From Ephemerocybe angulata (Eukaryota > Basidiomycota > Agaricomycetes > Agaricales > Psathyrellaceae): a stretch of 64,000 bases of DNA. Location of the stretch: the NCBI GenBank assembly GCA_013368325.1, contig JAACJK010000222.1, positions 372,001 through 436,000 of the forward strand. Reading direction: 5' to 3'. Position 1 is the stretch's first letter; each line of letters opens with the position of its first letter. Below, in pieces: positions 10,304 through 22,300 of the stretch. The notes below the pieces were generated by a model. That model made no database searches, had not been told where the DNA came from, and was given only the letters and a program-made list of their open reading frames with translations. The position numbers and the translations under genes are program-made.

Positions 10304-11987
10304 TCAGGCTTCGACTGCTTCAGCCTCTGTAGCGTCTCCTCCGTCTTCTCCCTTCTGTTCTTCCTCATTATCATTCTCCTCCTCGCCCTCCTCCTCTTCA
10401 CCTTCGCTTCCCTTTTCGTCACCCGACGCTTCCCCAGACCCTTCACCATCAAGTGCCCGCACCGTGAGTGGAGGCTGGTTAGGAAGTCTCTGCACAAGTC
10501 GTTCAGGAACTTTATCAGCATTCGGTTGGAGGTGAGGCGGAGCGGGTTCGAATTTACCTTGAATGCGTATTTGCAGACGAGGTACCCCTTGGGGTTGAGT
10601 CCCCTTTCCAACCATGCCTGTTTGGAGTGGAATGTTGAGTTAGGTTTATGGCGTATGGGGAGGGTTGTTATCTCTGACCTTTTCGACGACGTAAAGCCCG
10701 TCGTACCGGTATCTGGACAGAGCGAAGTGGTAGGTCAGTAAGTCCGATTTGCGCTCTGACGCAGAAAGGAATCGGCAACGTACCCTTCGCTCGGAGCGTA
10801 CTTGGACTTGAGTTTGTACCCGCGAATAACACGCACGGGTTTGCGCGTTTCAGCAGACCTCTGTAGATAGTTATTGAATGCGGTTAGCTAGCCGGTCTGG
10901 ATGAACATGTCGGCAGCATGTTACCTTGAGCATCTTGTTGAACTGCGCAGTATCAGTGAGCTCATGAGTAGAATCAACTTGGAACTTGAGCTTACGTTGT
11001 TTTCGAATGTCTGGTCAGAGCTTTGAGGTGCTGTACGGAGCTGGTTGGGATTCAAGCATATTGGCACCTGTTGCACTGGCAAAGGATGGGCACTCACGTT
11101 CTTGGGTTTATTCGCGGTCCCCTTCAAATCACGGCCTCCAGACCCAGTATACGTGCTGAAACGTAGGGAAGGAGAGTGAGCATCATGTAGGGAGGGGCGC
11201 CACAAGTCGGACGTACAACGCATATCCCAGGTCCACGTCGTCGTCGTAACCACCGCTGAGCGCGACACTGTGTGCTCCGTCTTTCCCACCGGAGATGCCA
11301 CCGACCCAAGGCCTGGCAGAGAGTGAGCTTTTGGATATTGAACACGAATGAAAGTGGACATACGCGTGAATCGCGTCGACGCTGCACCCCTCGCGCGTCT
11401 CCCACCACGTCCCGACCTCAACACCCGGGATAGAGCCGTACTGTTTACTATATTTGAAGCACACATATAAGTCCCAGCAAGGTTTGTGGTCACAGGACAG
11501 ACGTACGGGTTATTTTTCCTCTTCGCCCCTGCCTCGCTCCCCAGCTTGCCCTCCTTCAGAGTCCTTTCCTTCGCGTACGACAGCGACCTCACTTCGGTCT
11601 TCAGCTCCTTCTTGTAGTCGATAGTCTTCCCCGCATTCCGCGAGCTTCGACGCACACCGCCAGGCGCGTCTTCTGTTTTCGCGGTCTTTGCAGGGGGCTG
11701 TTCACCATCCTCTTCAGCCAACGTGGTGCCCTCGCTGGGGTCTTCTGAGTCGGCTTTGCGCTTTTTGGAGGCGGCGGAAGCGGCTTTGGCCTTGGTTTTC
11801 TTGCGCGGAACTTCTTTGCGCTCAATTGTGGGACCAGAAAGTCCGAGGGACTCGAGCAGAGCCTTATTCTGCACACGAACGACAGGGAATCTCGCGTCAG
11901 AACATCTGAATTCCGCTGGAGGAATAGTTTCCGTACCTTGGCAATGTTAGCCTCGCGTTCGAGCTCGTATTTCGAGAGCTGGGGCAT
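10304..11987 (-). CDS. SRA-YDG domain protein, methyl-DNA reader type
   Basis: Eleven exons in consistent phase encode 355 residues: 11987-11937, 11868-11507, 11447-11364, 11312-11220, 11155-11098, 11040-10996, 10942-10925 (18 nt), 10860-10784, 10712-10679, 10617-10558 and 10489-10304. After a basic, Lys-rich N-terminal region comes a SET-and-RING-associated domain: YGSIPGVEVGTWWETRE, VGGISGGKDGAHSVALSGGY, TAPQSSDQTFENN, KPVRVIRGYKLKSKYAPSEG and YRYDGLYVVEKAW. The C-terminus is a long acidic Glu/Asp tail. In UHRF1 and plant relatives this domain flips out 5-methylcytosine at hemimethylated CpG. No RING, PHD or SET domain accompanies it here, so it probably acts as a stand-alone nuclear reader. 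The assignment is firm; the ligand is inferred. Confidence 0.92.
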
Positions 11988-12244
11988 AGTTTGCGTTAGT
12001 AGTATATGACTCTGTGTGTGATAGTTGAAGTGACAGAGTGGCAAAGCGCGACGAATCCGGCCGCCCGCAAAGAACACCCCCACGTGGATTCTGCGTGATC
12101 GACCGACCGGCGCCAAACACCAGCGCTTGCCACTTTCGAAACGAACTTCCAGATATTTTGGGAGAGAGTCAGAGGGGCTCGTTCGGTGAAACCAGCAAAT
12201 TAGTAATAATTATAACGTCGCTAGAACATAGAAAAGCGTGGTAT

Positions 12245-15200
12245 CTACTCAATGTCCCAATTTCCTATAAGTAAATACCACAGAAAGACCGTCAACCCCA
12301 AAATACCAGAGAGAAGAGGACCAAATCCAGGCACTGTCATACGGGACACCCCGTTGATGCTGCTCCCGGCCTCGCCTCCTGTCAAAAACTTCAACTTCAC
12401 TGTCTTCGTTCCCTTCTTCGTCTTTTTCCACGCAGCAGGATGCTGCCCATTCGCAAACTCGATAGTGATGGTCGACTTCCCTAAGCTCTGTGACGGATCG
12501 GATGCCGTTACTGCACCGTCCTTCAGCGATATCATAAACGCCATAGCATTGAGTGTGGAGATCCTCATTTTCCCCGTCTCCGGAGAGTCAAAGGTGAAGG
12601 ACCCGCCCTCCTTCGTCCACACCACCGCCAGGATACGATCCGCATTGCGATCGTAAATGGCAGAAACCTTCTGACTATTCTCGATTGTCGCCACAGGTGA
12701 TTGGCTGGACTTGTCCTGGAAGTCCGCGTACTCGAGCCCGGGCCAGATTGAATATTCCAAAGGCGAGCTAACATCCGTATGTTCGAGCCATGCTGCCCAC
12801 ATGTCGACCGTCGTCGGTGGTTGTGCTGACGTTCCAATGGCAGACCAGTCTCCCTTCGATTGTCCCTTTTGCACAGTAAGAGTTGCCGTCGTGTTCGATG
12901 GGAATGTATATCCGACATTGGCATGCCAGATGGATACGGGGTTCGTGTATGTCGAATTTGTTCCTGCCTTCCCCACCACGTTCGTGTCTCCAGATTCGCG
13001 CTTCTGGTCCAACACAGAGTACACGGGTGCCTTGGATTTAGAATCGAGAACGTTCACCATGACGTGGTATACGCCCGACTCCAGGAGGAACCATGCCTTC
13101 TGCCACTTGAGGGATTTGCTGATGGGATTGGTGTAGCGCATTGCGGAAAGGCCGGATAGCCCGTTAGATACTCCTCCTACGAAGGATTCGACTCCAGTGT
13201 GTGTGATACCAGCGCAGGTGAGGGGTGTATTCTTATAATCGACAGTAATGCCAGGAATGAGGTCCCAGTCCCATGCAGAGAAGGCGTCTTCGTACTCATT
13301 TCCTGTCACGTAGGTGTACATGGTACCATCGGAGAGATGGAAACCCTCTTTCTGTTCGACAGAAGTCAGATACGGAGAAAGGTCGTAAGATATAGACACG
13401 TACATTCTGGTCGTTTATACACTCCGTGTTGTCCGTTCTGGTTGAGTACATCTTCAAAGTCGTAATGTGATTGGATCCTCGATGTACCTTGAGCTAATTT
13501 AGCCGTGCTAGCCAAAGTGAAAGATAGCTATACACACCATATAGTCATTGGTGAAGAATATCTTGTTTCCAACAAGCGTTCCGGGGTTGGCGGATGACAT
13601 CGAGGCACCTTGAAGTAAGTTCCCAAATCTCTTCAAGACGTTCGAATTCCATAAATCTCCCAACTGCTGGACGCTTCCCAAGTCGGCCCTGACACTTCCG
13701 CCGTTGCTGGATTATTGCGTTTCGTCATAATTCTTCAGAGAGATAAGACACTCCAGGGCTTACATTTTGTCGGCGGTGGGTAGACTGACCATCCTACCAA
13801 GAACCGACTGCAGTCCAATCGTCCGTCAGTCTTGGGCCTTTTTCGTGGTCACAATAGATTTTACCAACATTATCCCAGTTCAGGACCTTGGTGACCGTGT
13901 TAGCGTACACCATCCACTCGTTTCCCTGGAACAGCAGTTCGAGGGCTGCTTTGGACTCCTTTTTGGCACGGTATTTGGTATCGGCTGCTGCGATTTCGAC
14001 GTCAAGAGCAGCTTTCGAGCTAGAAGGGTATCAAGTTAGCCATTGCAGCGGGTTTGACCTTGACACCGAACGCACTAGTCCTTGCCTATCGCAAGTCAAG
14101 TGAGTATCCCGCCGTCGAGATAGACCAGGTAAAGACCAACCATAATTTCCATTATAGAGTATGCCCCTGTGCTGTCCTGTAAAACGAACTATTAGCGGGA
14201 AGAACGGCGAGGCTTCAGCGATGGGTTGTCCCCACCAAAAGAACCATCCGCACGGATGCCATCAGCTTTAAGCTCGTTTCTAATAGCAAGCTCCTGGTGT
14301 ATGCGCTGATACGCATCTTCCAGCATGTCTGCATCCTTGTTCAAGATTGCTGCATCCACGCTAATCTTTCCAATGCCCAGGATGTTGGCTCCCGCCAGAA
14401 ATCCTGCACCATGCAGGTCCCGGTGAAAGACCCCGTATGTCCGCGTCGTTATTTCTGCGCAATGTGACAACTCGTCCGACGAGAGGCTGTCGCGAAGGAG
14501 AAGACAGGACTGCGCAACTAAATCGGGGATGAGGATGATCTAGAAAGCTCACTTGGTCAATTCTGACATCTGTCGAAGGTAGCATCTCACATACGTTAGA
14601 AAACCAATTCGTGTTCCTTGATTCAAGGGTTTCAGATACGGTTAAAATGGCGAAGAAAAAATAGAGATATCAAGGGACTTCACCATAGTGTATTCCCGGG
14701 GTTGTCGCATGGGCAAGCGGGGCTCCCGCCTTGGTCAAGGCAAGCCTGGTTCTGGAAGTCCCTTTTGAACCAGTACGCCATCGCACGGCCTGTGGCCTGC
14801 CGTAGGTCCGAACTGCCATTCCACTGTTCGGTCATTGGAGCACCCCCGTGCCATGCACCAGCCATAACCACTACGGAATTGTCAGGACTTGAGGACAAGG
14901 TGAGTTGATATGTGTGAGACGTACAGATACGCTGCCAGTGCGTCGAAGCAGGCCAGGTCGCACGCCGGGCAGCACACCCCGTTGTATAATTAACTTGGGC
15001 GTCTGGCCATTTACCATCGGAGTCCAGTGATGTTACCCTTCGTCAAGAATGTGATGAGCTTTGGGAGGTTTGGTGTTTTAGATTGCACTTGCCAGGCGCC
15101 GATCTGTGGTATAGAGATCGAGTCCAGCTCTGAAATTATGGTAGATATCCTCCTCGTATAAATCTTCTCGATGTCTTCATTGTCGTTTGCACGAGGAGTA

Positions 15201-15376
15201 ATTGGCTTTGAGGGTCCAGCCTCAGCGTTTGTCTTCGAAAAGGTGCCAGAGTAAGTGGATTCGTCAGGAAGAGCATACATGCTCGGGGTTAGGAGGAAGA
15301 GGAGACCGCCGAGAACCAAGCACAGGAGTTTGGCTGTTGTATGAATGCCATGGGCCCGGGCGACGCAAAGGGCCAT
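12245..15376 (-). CDS. Secreted polysaccharide lyase family 8, intact paralogue
   Basis: Intact-looking homologue of the gene at 587-3623, on the opposite strand. Translation starts at 15376 (MALCVARAHG), and the signal peptide core is LLCLVLGGLLFLL. The catalytic-domain pieces are in order: VTSLDSDGKWPDAQVNYTTG, NTNWFSN, ADGIRADGSFGQH, GILYNGNYGKDY, LGRMVSLPTAD and VHRGSNHITTLKMYS. The last exon (13348-12245) has the beta-sandwich (GFHLSDGTMYTY, WDWDLIPGITVDYKNTPLTC, GVYHVMVN). A hydrophobic C-terminus suggests a GPI anchor. The proposed first intron (15092-15038) begins with GC instead of GT, while the paralogue has GT at the same site. Expected role: extracellular beta-elimination of uronate-containing polysaccharide; the natural substrate cannot be read from sequence. 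Confidence 0.88.
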
Positions 15377-17043
15377 AGGAGGATTATGTTGATGACTTCT
15401 AGGAGGCTCTGTTCTCCGCGCAGTTTTATCCAAGATGAGCGAGAGGAGGTCAGAGCCCGTGTGCGAGACTGCTCGCATTTAAGTATCAACCGACGGATTC
15501 ATTACTGGACGGAAAGAAGACGGCTGCGGGGGATACTGGGATTAGATCGACATCTGGCGGTAGAGGCACACAAGGAAGAAAGAATACAATCAGTGACAAA
15601 AATAACAGTACCATAAGCGCTTCGACATCAGCGGAGGGGTTGGAAGCACCTAAGGCGATGAAAGTGCCGACAATTGGCCTGTCATGATACTCCCAAAAGA
15701 GCATATTCTATCTTCACTTGGGAGGCCTTCCTTCTTTCTGTTCAGCCGCGATGCCCGTTGGGTGTCAGAGAGTTGGTGGAGGATGACTGAGGAACCCAGG
15801 TGTCCAGCCTTAACTTTTTCAAATTCAGCGGCCTTTTTTTGCCACGTTCGACCCCAAATGCTTTGTGACCACAGGCAAGCACAAGTCTCGTCTATGTACG
15901 AAGACTCCCATTAGCCTACCATCCGTTTCTGCGAGCAAGATCCCAAGGAAATGTCGTTTCATGTACTTTGCGCGATCATGAAGCGTGCTACATTGACCAC
16001 AGTGGCAATGCGATTAGTACACATTGTCGCCCAAAGGGAAACATAAAACCATCTCGCCTTAGCAAAGCCAGAAGCTCGTATCATAGATCCTTCAAAGATT
16101 CGCGCGCAGAGGTCGGGGGCACTGCATGTCCATCGTGCTGGGAGAGTGATGAGAGGCCCATCGAACTCGTGTACCGTGCCGGCGATCATGCATCATGAGC
16201 ATCCCACGGGGCCGATCAGTTCTCGCGCTACCCAGGGCCCGCTCTGCTGTACCTCTCGTTCGAGCTCACCGACTTCAATGTGCACCGATCCCTGCTCTAC
16301 ACCCTTCACTAGACTGTGGGCCTCAAGATTCTATGTTACGTGGATCTCAGGTCTTCTCTTTGAACCAGAGTGCCATTAGCACTTCTGGGACCAATCAATG
16401 GAGGAAACCGGAAAGTTCTAACCTCCCGAACCGTTTCGCCATACCGACTCCTCATCATACAGCTTAAGTCGCGCATAACAGGCTGCGCAACAGGTAACGT
16501 CCAGCACATAGGCCAACACTCGGCCAACACCATCATACCAAGTGGGCCTCGTTGCGAACGCGTGTTATTCCTTCAAAGGGCTAGCTTTGACTACTGCCTC
16601 ATCCGTACAAGACGTCACGCAATATACTCGGCAAGCGGGAACAAAGTCGACACCGACGGCGATTCTCTTCTGGTTGTCTCTTGCTTTTGGGGGTACATCA
16701 TCCTCGTCACCGACTACAGGCCCGGCGACGACTAGGGTCCTCTATCAGGACACAGTTTTGAAACCACTTGGATAGGTGCAGAAACTGTGGCGCATGCGGC
16801 ATATCGTCCTCATGTTTTTCATGTTTCCCTAACGGATATAACGGCACTGATCGTCTTGTGCATACCAAGTGGGTTGTGCATGTTGGGTGGTACATATACC
16901 CCTCCAGGCGCAGAAACTCTTTGGTTGCCCAAACTCCTCTCCCCCTCAAGTCACGTACCTTCTCGTCTCTATCCCGCCATTCTTCTTCTCACGTCCAGGA
17001 GACGCATTCCACACTCGAAATCTCGCGCTAAAAGACTTCCAGG
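15377..17043. other. Intergenic region without recognisable genes
   Basis: Contains the promoter of the minus-strand PL8 gene on the left and of the membrane-protein gene on the right. ORFs at 16370-16775 and 16768-17047 are open but show no family motif or splice-consistent extension. I see no RNA gene or repeat. Confidence 0.45.
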
Positions 17044-17719
17044 ATGACTTACATCGAGGTCCACTACCACCCCCTATTATTCACGACGATCACGCTGGGC
17101 GCTATGGCAGAGCTGGGTCTCACTGCCTACCTCATAAACGCGGGGATTGAAACGAAGTCGTTCACCAGCGATCGGTACCATGCACTGTGAGTACCCGACA
17201 ACGCGAACAGCCCGACCGGCCGCTGAAGAGCATGGTACCTAGTCTTGGCTTGTTCTGCTTTATGTCGTCGTGGACGATGGTCTTCGGCGCTTCTTACATG
17301 CTGTGGTACTTCGATCGAGCATCCCACTTCCTGGCGAACGTGGCTAGCTCTATTGCCTGGCTTCTGACCACGGGCACCATTTGGGTGGGTGTCGCACAAC
17401 TATACTATGATCCGCTTAGATCTGACGTCTTGTCAATAGGGCATCGCTGCAGGCGTTATGCATATAACCAGAGATGGAGGTGATTGTGCTGGTCGACCCA
17501 TTATCTCGCGGTAAGTGGCCCAGGCTTGTGCTTTCTACTCCGGCAGAATACACGCATTGATATGCACTCTTTTGAAGGTGTCGACAAACATTGACGCTGG
17601 AAGCGCTCGGGTGGGCAGAGTTTGGAGTCTGTCTCCTGACAACGTTCGCCACCTGCTTTTGGATTGTTGTGACGAAACGAGCTGCGAAACGGTCAGATAG
17701 TGCAGCGAGGCTTGTATGA
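17044..17719 (+). CDS. Four-helix MARVEL-like membrane protein
   Basis: The exons are 17044-17186, 17243-17384, 17440-17510 and 17578-17719, giving 165 residues in consistent phase. Four hydrophobic helices are visible: PLLFTTITLGAMAELGLTAY, then GLFCFMSSWTMVFGASYML, then a helix spanning SSIAWLLTTGTIWGIAAGVM, then FGVCLLTTFATCFWIVV. A short basic C-terminus follows. Small size, four helices and the LGLTAYL signature in helix 1 resemble fungal MARVEL-domain proteins of the plasma membrane. These are implicated in membrane compartments and are mostly uncharacterised. There is no signal peptide beyond helix 1. The gene model is good; the family assignment is tentative. Confidence 0.7.
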
Positions 17720-18234
17720 CCGACGGAGTGCAATGGACTGTCTATTTCACCTTTTCCCGCCCTATTCTTGGTGTTATCATACTTGGCTTTATCTCTAGCT
17801 TTGTTTTAGCTCTCCCCATGAGTGCCCAGTAGCCATATAACAGTACTGTCATCATGAGCCCAATAACCAAGCTCACAACCTGAATGATTCTCGGACTCTT
17901 GCCTACCGAGGAATAGGTGATCTTGAAATGATCGGCGATGTTTATCTGATAAAAGCTCGGATCTTCAAGTAAACCCGAACTCTAAAAATAGCCGCCGAGG
18001 CCACTGGGGTGACCGCATTGACCCTCGTTATGGCATTCCTCCGTCCTTGCCCTTAACTCTGACTGTCGCGTCCCTGCCTGAGCTCAATCCATGGTAAGAA
18101 TTGACACATTCTCTCACCCCGAGCGACATATTGACTTCCTATTGAAGATTCAGAAGGCATCTCTCTTTCAACCATAACCTTCCCCGATAATCCTATCTCC
18201 TGGCACCACTTCCAACTGCCTTTTATAACACAGA
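17720..18234. other. Intergenic region
   Basis: No gene or RNA signal seen. It includes the promoter of the transporter gene. Confidence 0.45.
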
Positions 18235-20447
18235 ATGACTAGATTAAGGTCAAATTCACCAGAACACGACTCCCAATACCGACATACTGCGTGCGACAAC
18301 CTTCTGGCCAATGAATTGTCCGATGAGTCTGAATGCATCGTGACGGACGACGAGAACGACACTGTGATGGATGTGCTAGCCGCGCAAGGCCCATCGTCAG
18401 GAGAGCGATTGAAGGCAGCGAAGAGGCGCGCTGCCTCCATCAGGTCCATTGCTCTCATCTGCACATGTAGCTTGAGCATCGGAAGTCATTAGTACGTCGC
18501 TTCTATTTTCGCGTTAACGGCGTGTTTGTTGACCTCTTGTCGTAGCGCGAACTATATACTTGGTCCTCTCAAGAGTCGGTTACAACGCGAAATCGGCGCA
18601 TCACACGCAGAGTTCGGCCTCTTAATTGCAGCATACACCCTCAACAGTACATGGACACCGCTCGTGGGCGGCGTCCTTGCTAGCAGATTGGGGACCACAG
18701 TTACCAGTATATTGGCGACTGGAATCATATTCCTCGGTGCGCGGATTACCGTATCAATGTGTCTACGTCAAAAACTCAACTCTTGCTATAGGTCAAGTCA
18801 TCCTTCTAATCGGGGACATATGGGGAGATGTTCGACTAATGGTCCTTGGGCTCTTCGTCTTCGGAATTGGTGTGAGCCCACTGTCTGTCGTGCAAGAGAC
18901 CATCATCGTGCGATTCTTCAAGTCGCATGGACTAGGCGTGTCCATGGCGCTTGGACTCGTGGCAGGGAAAGGGGCTTCCTTCGTTGCTGCGAGCACGTCA
19001 TACCCGCTCACTGAGCATTTCGGCGGTCGCGCGCCCTTTTATGTGGCGACCTTCCTGGCCGGGCTTTCTGTCGTCGTCAATCTCATCTACCTTGCCTGTT
19101 CCAAGTGGCTGGTCGATGGGACAGGTGCCGAGTTGGAAGCACCAGACATTGAAGAGGAGGCTCAGAGGCGTGAGCTTATCGATATTTCTGAGGCCCAGGC
19201 TTTGGAGAAGGTGGCCAAGAAGCGGCACGTCGATATTCGCCAGGTCGTGAAACTAGGGGATGCTTTCTGGGCGTATGTTGTTCCTATACCGTTTCCACGA
19301 ATCTTCGTCTGATTGTCCTCTAGATATGTCAGTTTAAACGTTCTCTGTGGGATGGTCTGGGCACCGTTCATCCATTTGGCACCGTAAGTTGGCCATATCT
19401 ACGTCGCTGCTGCATGGGATGTTGATGCCGGATCGATAGAAATCTCATTGAGAATCGATATGGTCTCTCGGAAGAAGCTGCTGCGACCCAGGCATCCTAC
19501 CTGCTTGCTGGACCCATCGTTCTATATCCTTTGGTAAGCTGTCTCTCACCGAATATATATACTTTCCTTGCTCATTAGCGTGCAGTGCGGGTTCCTGATC
19601 GACAATATTAAACGACGGTCCATAGTGACCGATGTGCTTTGCTTCACCTCTTCACTGACATTTCTCGCATATATCTGGCTATCTCTACCCCCTGCTTCGA
19701 CCCAAACCCCTATCCCAGCAATCATATCCTATGCTCTTGGTCACGGAATGTCCCCGCGTAAGCACCTCTTTCTCTGCTGACGGCCTTTCTCGATTAACCT
19801 TCCCTTCAGTCCTGCTCGCTATTATTGTTCCTCGTATCGTCCCTTCCAAATACGTTTCAACCGCTCTAGGTGTTCACAAAAGCGTACGGATTTTTGACCC
19901 CTATCCATCCTATATCATTGACAACCGCCCACCTTAGCTTGAACAAACTGGGTCCACTTTGTTTCAAACTATCGCAGGCCTTCTTCTAGATGAGCGCGGC
20001 TCGAAGAGCAAAATTGGTCCCAAAGCAGCTCAACATCTAATCAACACCTTCGTTGTCCTGAACGTGTTCCAGTTCATCAACGTTGTCGTTCTTGGATATT
20101 TCCAGAAGCGTAACCCCCTCGTACACCATCGCCATCCCGAGCATCATCCACATCCCAGCCCAACGACTACTTTCCACAATGACCACCATTCATTCTCACC
20201 AGTTCCTTCAGCGGCTCCAACTCATGGCCGTCAATCGAGCGTATCTTCCGAAGAACAACCACTGCTTCACGACTACAATTTGCTATTGCGGCCATTATCC
20301 CCACAATCCTCAAGAGAAGGGCTTTACGCCCAAAATGTGATACGGAGAGGGCGATTCATGATGATTCTTTGCGGATTGCTTATTGCTTCTGCATGGATAT
20401 TGTTCCTCGGAACGGCTTGGTTCAAGCTTGGCACCCATAGAAATTAA
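18235..20447 (+). CDS. Major facilitator superfamily transporter, MFSD1-like
   Basis: Multi-exon gene. Exon 1 ends near 18491 and further introns fall around 18736-18790, 19275-19325, 19385-19440, 19533-19580, 19757-19808 and 19882-19935. About 12 transmembrane helices follow a soluble acidic N-terminus. Motifs include YILGPLKSRLQREIGAS, LLIAAYTLNSTWTPLVGGVL, FGIGVSPLSVVQETIIVRFF and LVAGKGASFVAASTSYPLTE. The pattern matches MFSD1, a lysosomal dipeptide transporter, and its fungal relatives. A cytosolic loop before the last helix is His/Pro/Ser-rich and carries the acidic dileucine SSEEQPLL, a vacuolar/lysosomal sorting signal. A vacuolar peptide or small-solute exporter is therefore inferred. 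The substrate is unknown. Confidence 0.82.
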
Positions 20448-20799
20448 CACACTAATCTGTAAATTCACCATGTATCATTAGTAGAGCACTTGTCGATAGA
20501 TCGAGCGATCAAAGCGCAAAAGGCGAGGAGACCTGCGGAAAATTGAGATGCTTTTATCGAGTAAAAGAGGTCGATAGGCGCCGGCGCGCACAAGGGGGGG
20601 AGAGAGCGCAGTGTAACCCTAACCCGGCAGACCGGGTGGTCCGGAAGATGCCGGTGGTACTGCACAGTTTATTCAGCCTCCGATTCGTCAGTTGCCCATC
20701 GGTATTATCGACGTCGCCGGCCTCAAGATCCTCAAGAAAGGTACGTCGCCGCCGTAGAGCTCCTCGAGCAGACCACTTACAAACCTTGTATTCAGCAAG
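20448..20799. other. Promoter and 5' leader of the eL15 gene
   Basis: Compact region between the transporter stop and the eL15 start. A GT-AG pair between about 20742 and 20795 could be an intron in the 5' leader, common in fungal ribosomal protein genes. Confidence 0.45.
20614..20625 (+). promoter_or_regulatory. Telomere-like box upstream of eL15 gene
   Basis: TAACCCTAACCC, two consecutive CCCTAA telomere-type units, stands 175 bp upstream of the eL15 start codon. AACCCTAA-type boxes bound by Tbf1/Myb-like telomere proteins are known in ribosomal protein promoters of several fungi and of plants. Confidence 0.5.
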
Positions 20800-21513
20800 A
20801 TGGGCGCGTACAAGTACATTGGGGAGCTCTACAAAAAGAAGCAGTCGGATGTCCTCCGTTTCTTGCTCCGCGTCCGGTGAGTAGTGCTATGTTTCCAATG
20901 AGTCCAGTACTGAAACTACATCGAAAAGCTGCTGGGAGTACCGCCAGCTGAACGTCATCCACCGCGCGTCCCGCCCTTCCCGCCCTGACAAGGCCCGCCG
21001 CCTCGGCTACAAGGCCAAGCAGGGATACGTTATCTACCGTGTCCGTGTCCGCCGCGGTAACCGCAAGAAGCCCGTCGCCAAGGGTGCCACCTTCGGAAAG
21101 CCCGTCCACCAGGGTGTCAACCACCTCAAGCCCCAGCGCAGCTTGAAGTCCACCGCTGAAGAGCGTGTTGGTCGCCGATGCGGCAACTTGCGTGTCCTGA
21201 ACTCCTACTGGGTTAACCAGGATGGTGTCTACAAGTACTTCGAGGTCATCCTCGTCGACCCCAACCACAAGGCTGTGCGTTTTGGATATTTGGAATTCGG
21301 GAATTGCAGTATTGATTTTCGATTTTTCAGGTCCGCCGCGATCCCAGGATCAACTGGATCGTCAACCCCGTCCACAAGCGCCGCGAAGCTCGTGGCCTTA
21401 CCGCCGCTGGCAAGTCCAACCGTGGCCTCGGAAAGGGCTCCCGCCACAACCACTCTCCCTCGCACGCCACCTGGAAGAAGCACAACACCCTCAGCTTGCG
21501 TCGTTACCGTTGA
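20800..21513 (+). CDS. RPL15: 60S ribosomal protein eL15
   Basis: The exons are 20800-20876, 20929-21274 and 21331-21513, giving 201 residues, close to the usual 204. The sequence is unmistakable: [20 protein letters not shown], then [79 protein letters not shown] and [12 protein letters not shown] at the end. It is a core component of the large cytosolic ribosomal subunit, contacting 28S rRNA. Codon use is strongly C-ending, as expected for a highly expressed gene. The telomere-like box upstream suggests coordinated ribosomal-protein regulation. Confidence 0.98.
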
Positions 21514-22300
21514 TCGGCTTAGCTTTGGTGTTTCCCTCCTTGTTGTTTCCTGCACTCTTACATTTTCATCATGTCATGTGTATGCCCATAAGCTCCCCAA
21601 AATACACTACACTATGCGCCGTGCCCACGAAAACCTTGAGTGAATGATTGGTTGCAAGAATTGTACGATATGGAGGTGCTCTGACATGTAAGTCCATGCT
21701 TGTCGCACAATATACGCAGCTCACAGTGTCCCGAAGGTATACCTGAGCTTGGGTCAAAAGTACAGTACGCTGCAGAAGGCGTTCTTGATGAAGCAACTTG
21801 AATCGACTCCGTTCAAATACGACCGTTGATGCCGGGCAGCCAACATAATCAAGTTTCCTCACGTACTTAACATACCCTCGTCTCATTGCCAGGACACCAG
21901 GGGTATAGAAAACGCCTCACTTGCAAGACACCCTTGCCCTGCCTATGTACGCATGGAGACGTTAGCAACCCTTCCTTTTTCGACTGCAGATAACGCGATG
22001 AGGTGCTGCACTTCAACGATCCATGGCGAGGAGAAGGCGAAGTTTCGTGCGTGAATCGGATGTAACCATCACCCGGCTGCGAATCTAATGGATGAATACC
22101 TCCAGGGAACTATTATCGTGGACTTGTTGCCCGTAGACTACGCTCGGAATCGAAGAGTAATCCGGCGAGATCCTTGGCACAATCAACGAAGCGGTCAGAG
22201 CTTTTGGGTCTTCCTAGGGATATACTTCCGCAGGTAGGTCGTGCTACGGCATTCACACTCATCAGGGAGAAGAAGTTAGCCTGAGTGGTAGGTTCTGGCT
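21514..22300. other. Intergenic region downstream of eL15
   Basis: No gene supported. ORFs here are short shadows. Confidence 0.45.

Noticed and set aside
10530..10560. GGGTTCGAAT box suggesting a plus-strand tRNA
   Set aside because: It lies at an exon-intron border of the SRA gene and has no partner A box or foldable cloverleaf.
20614..20625. Interstitial telomere or chromosome-fusion scar
   Set aside because: Only two units are present, in a promoter of a ribosomal protein gene; a regulatory box explains it better.
20792..21268. 158-codon minus-strand frame opposite the eL15 gene
   Set aside because: Antisense shadow caused by strong codon bias of the ribosomal protein gene.
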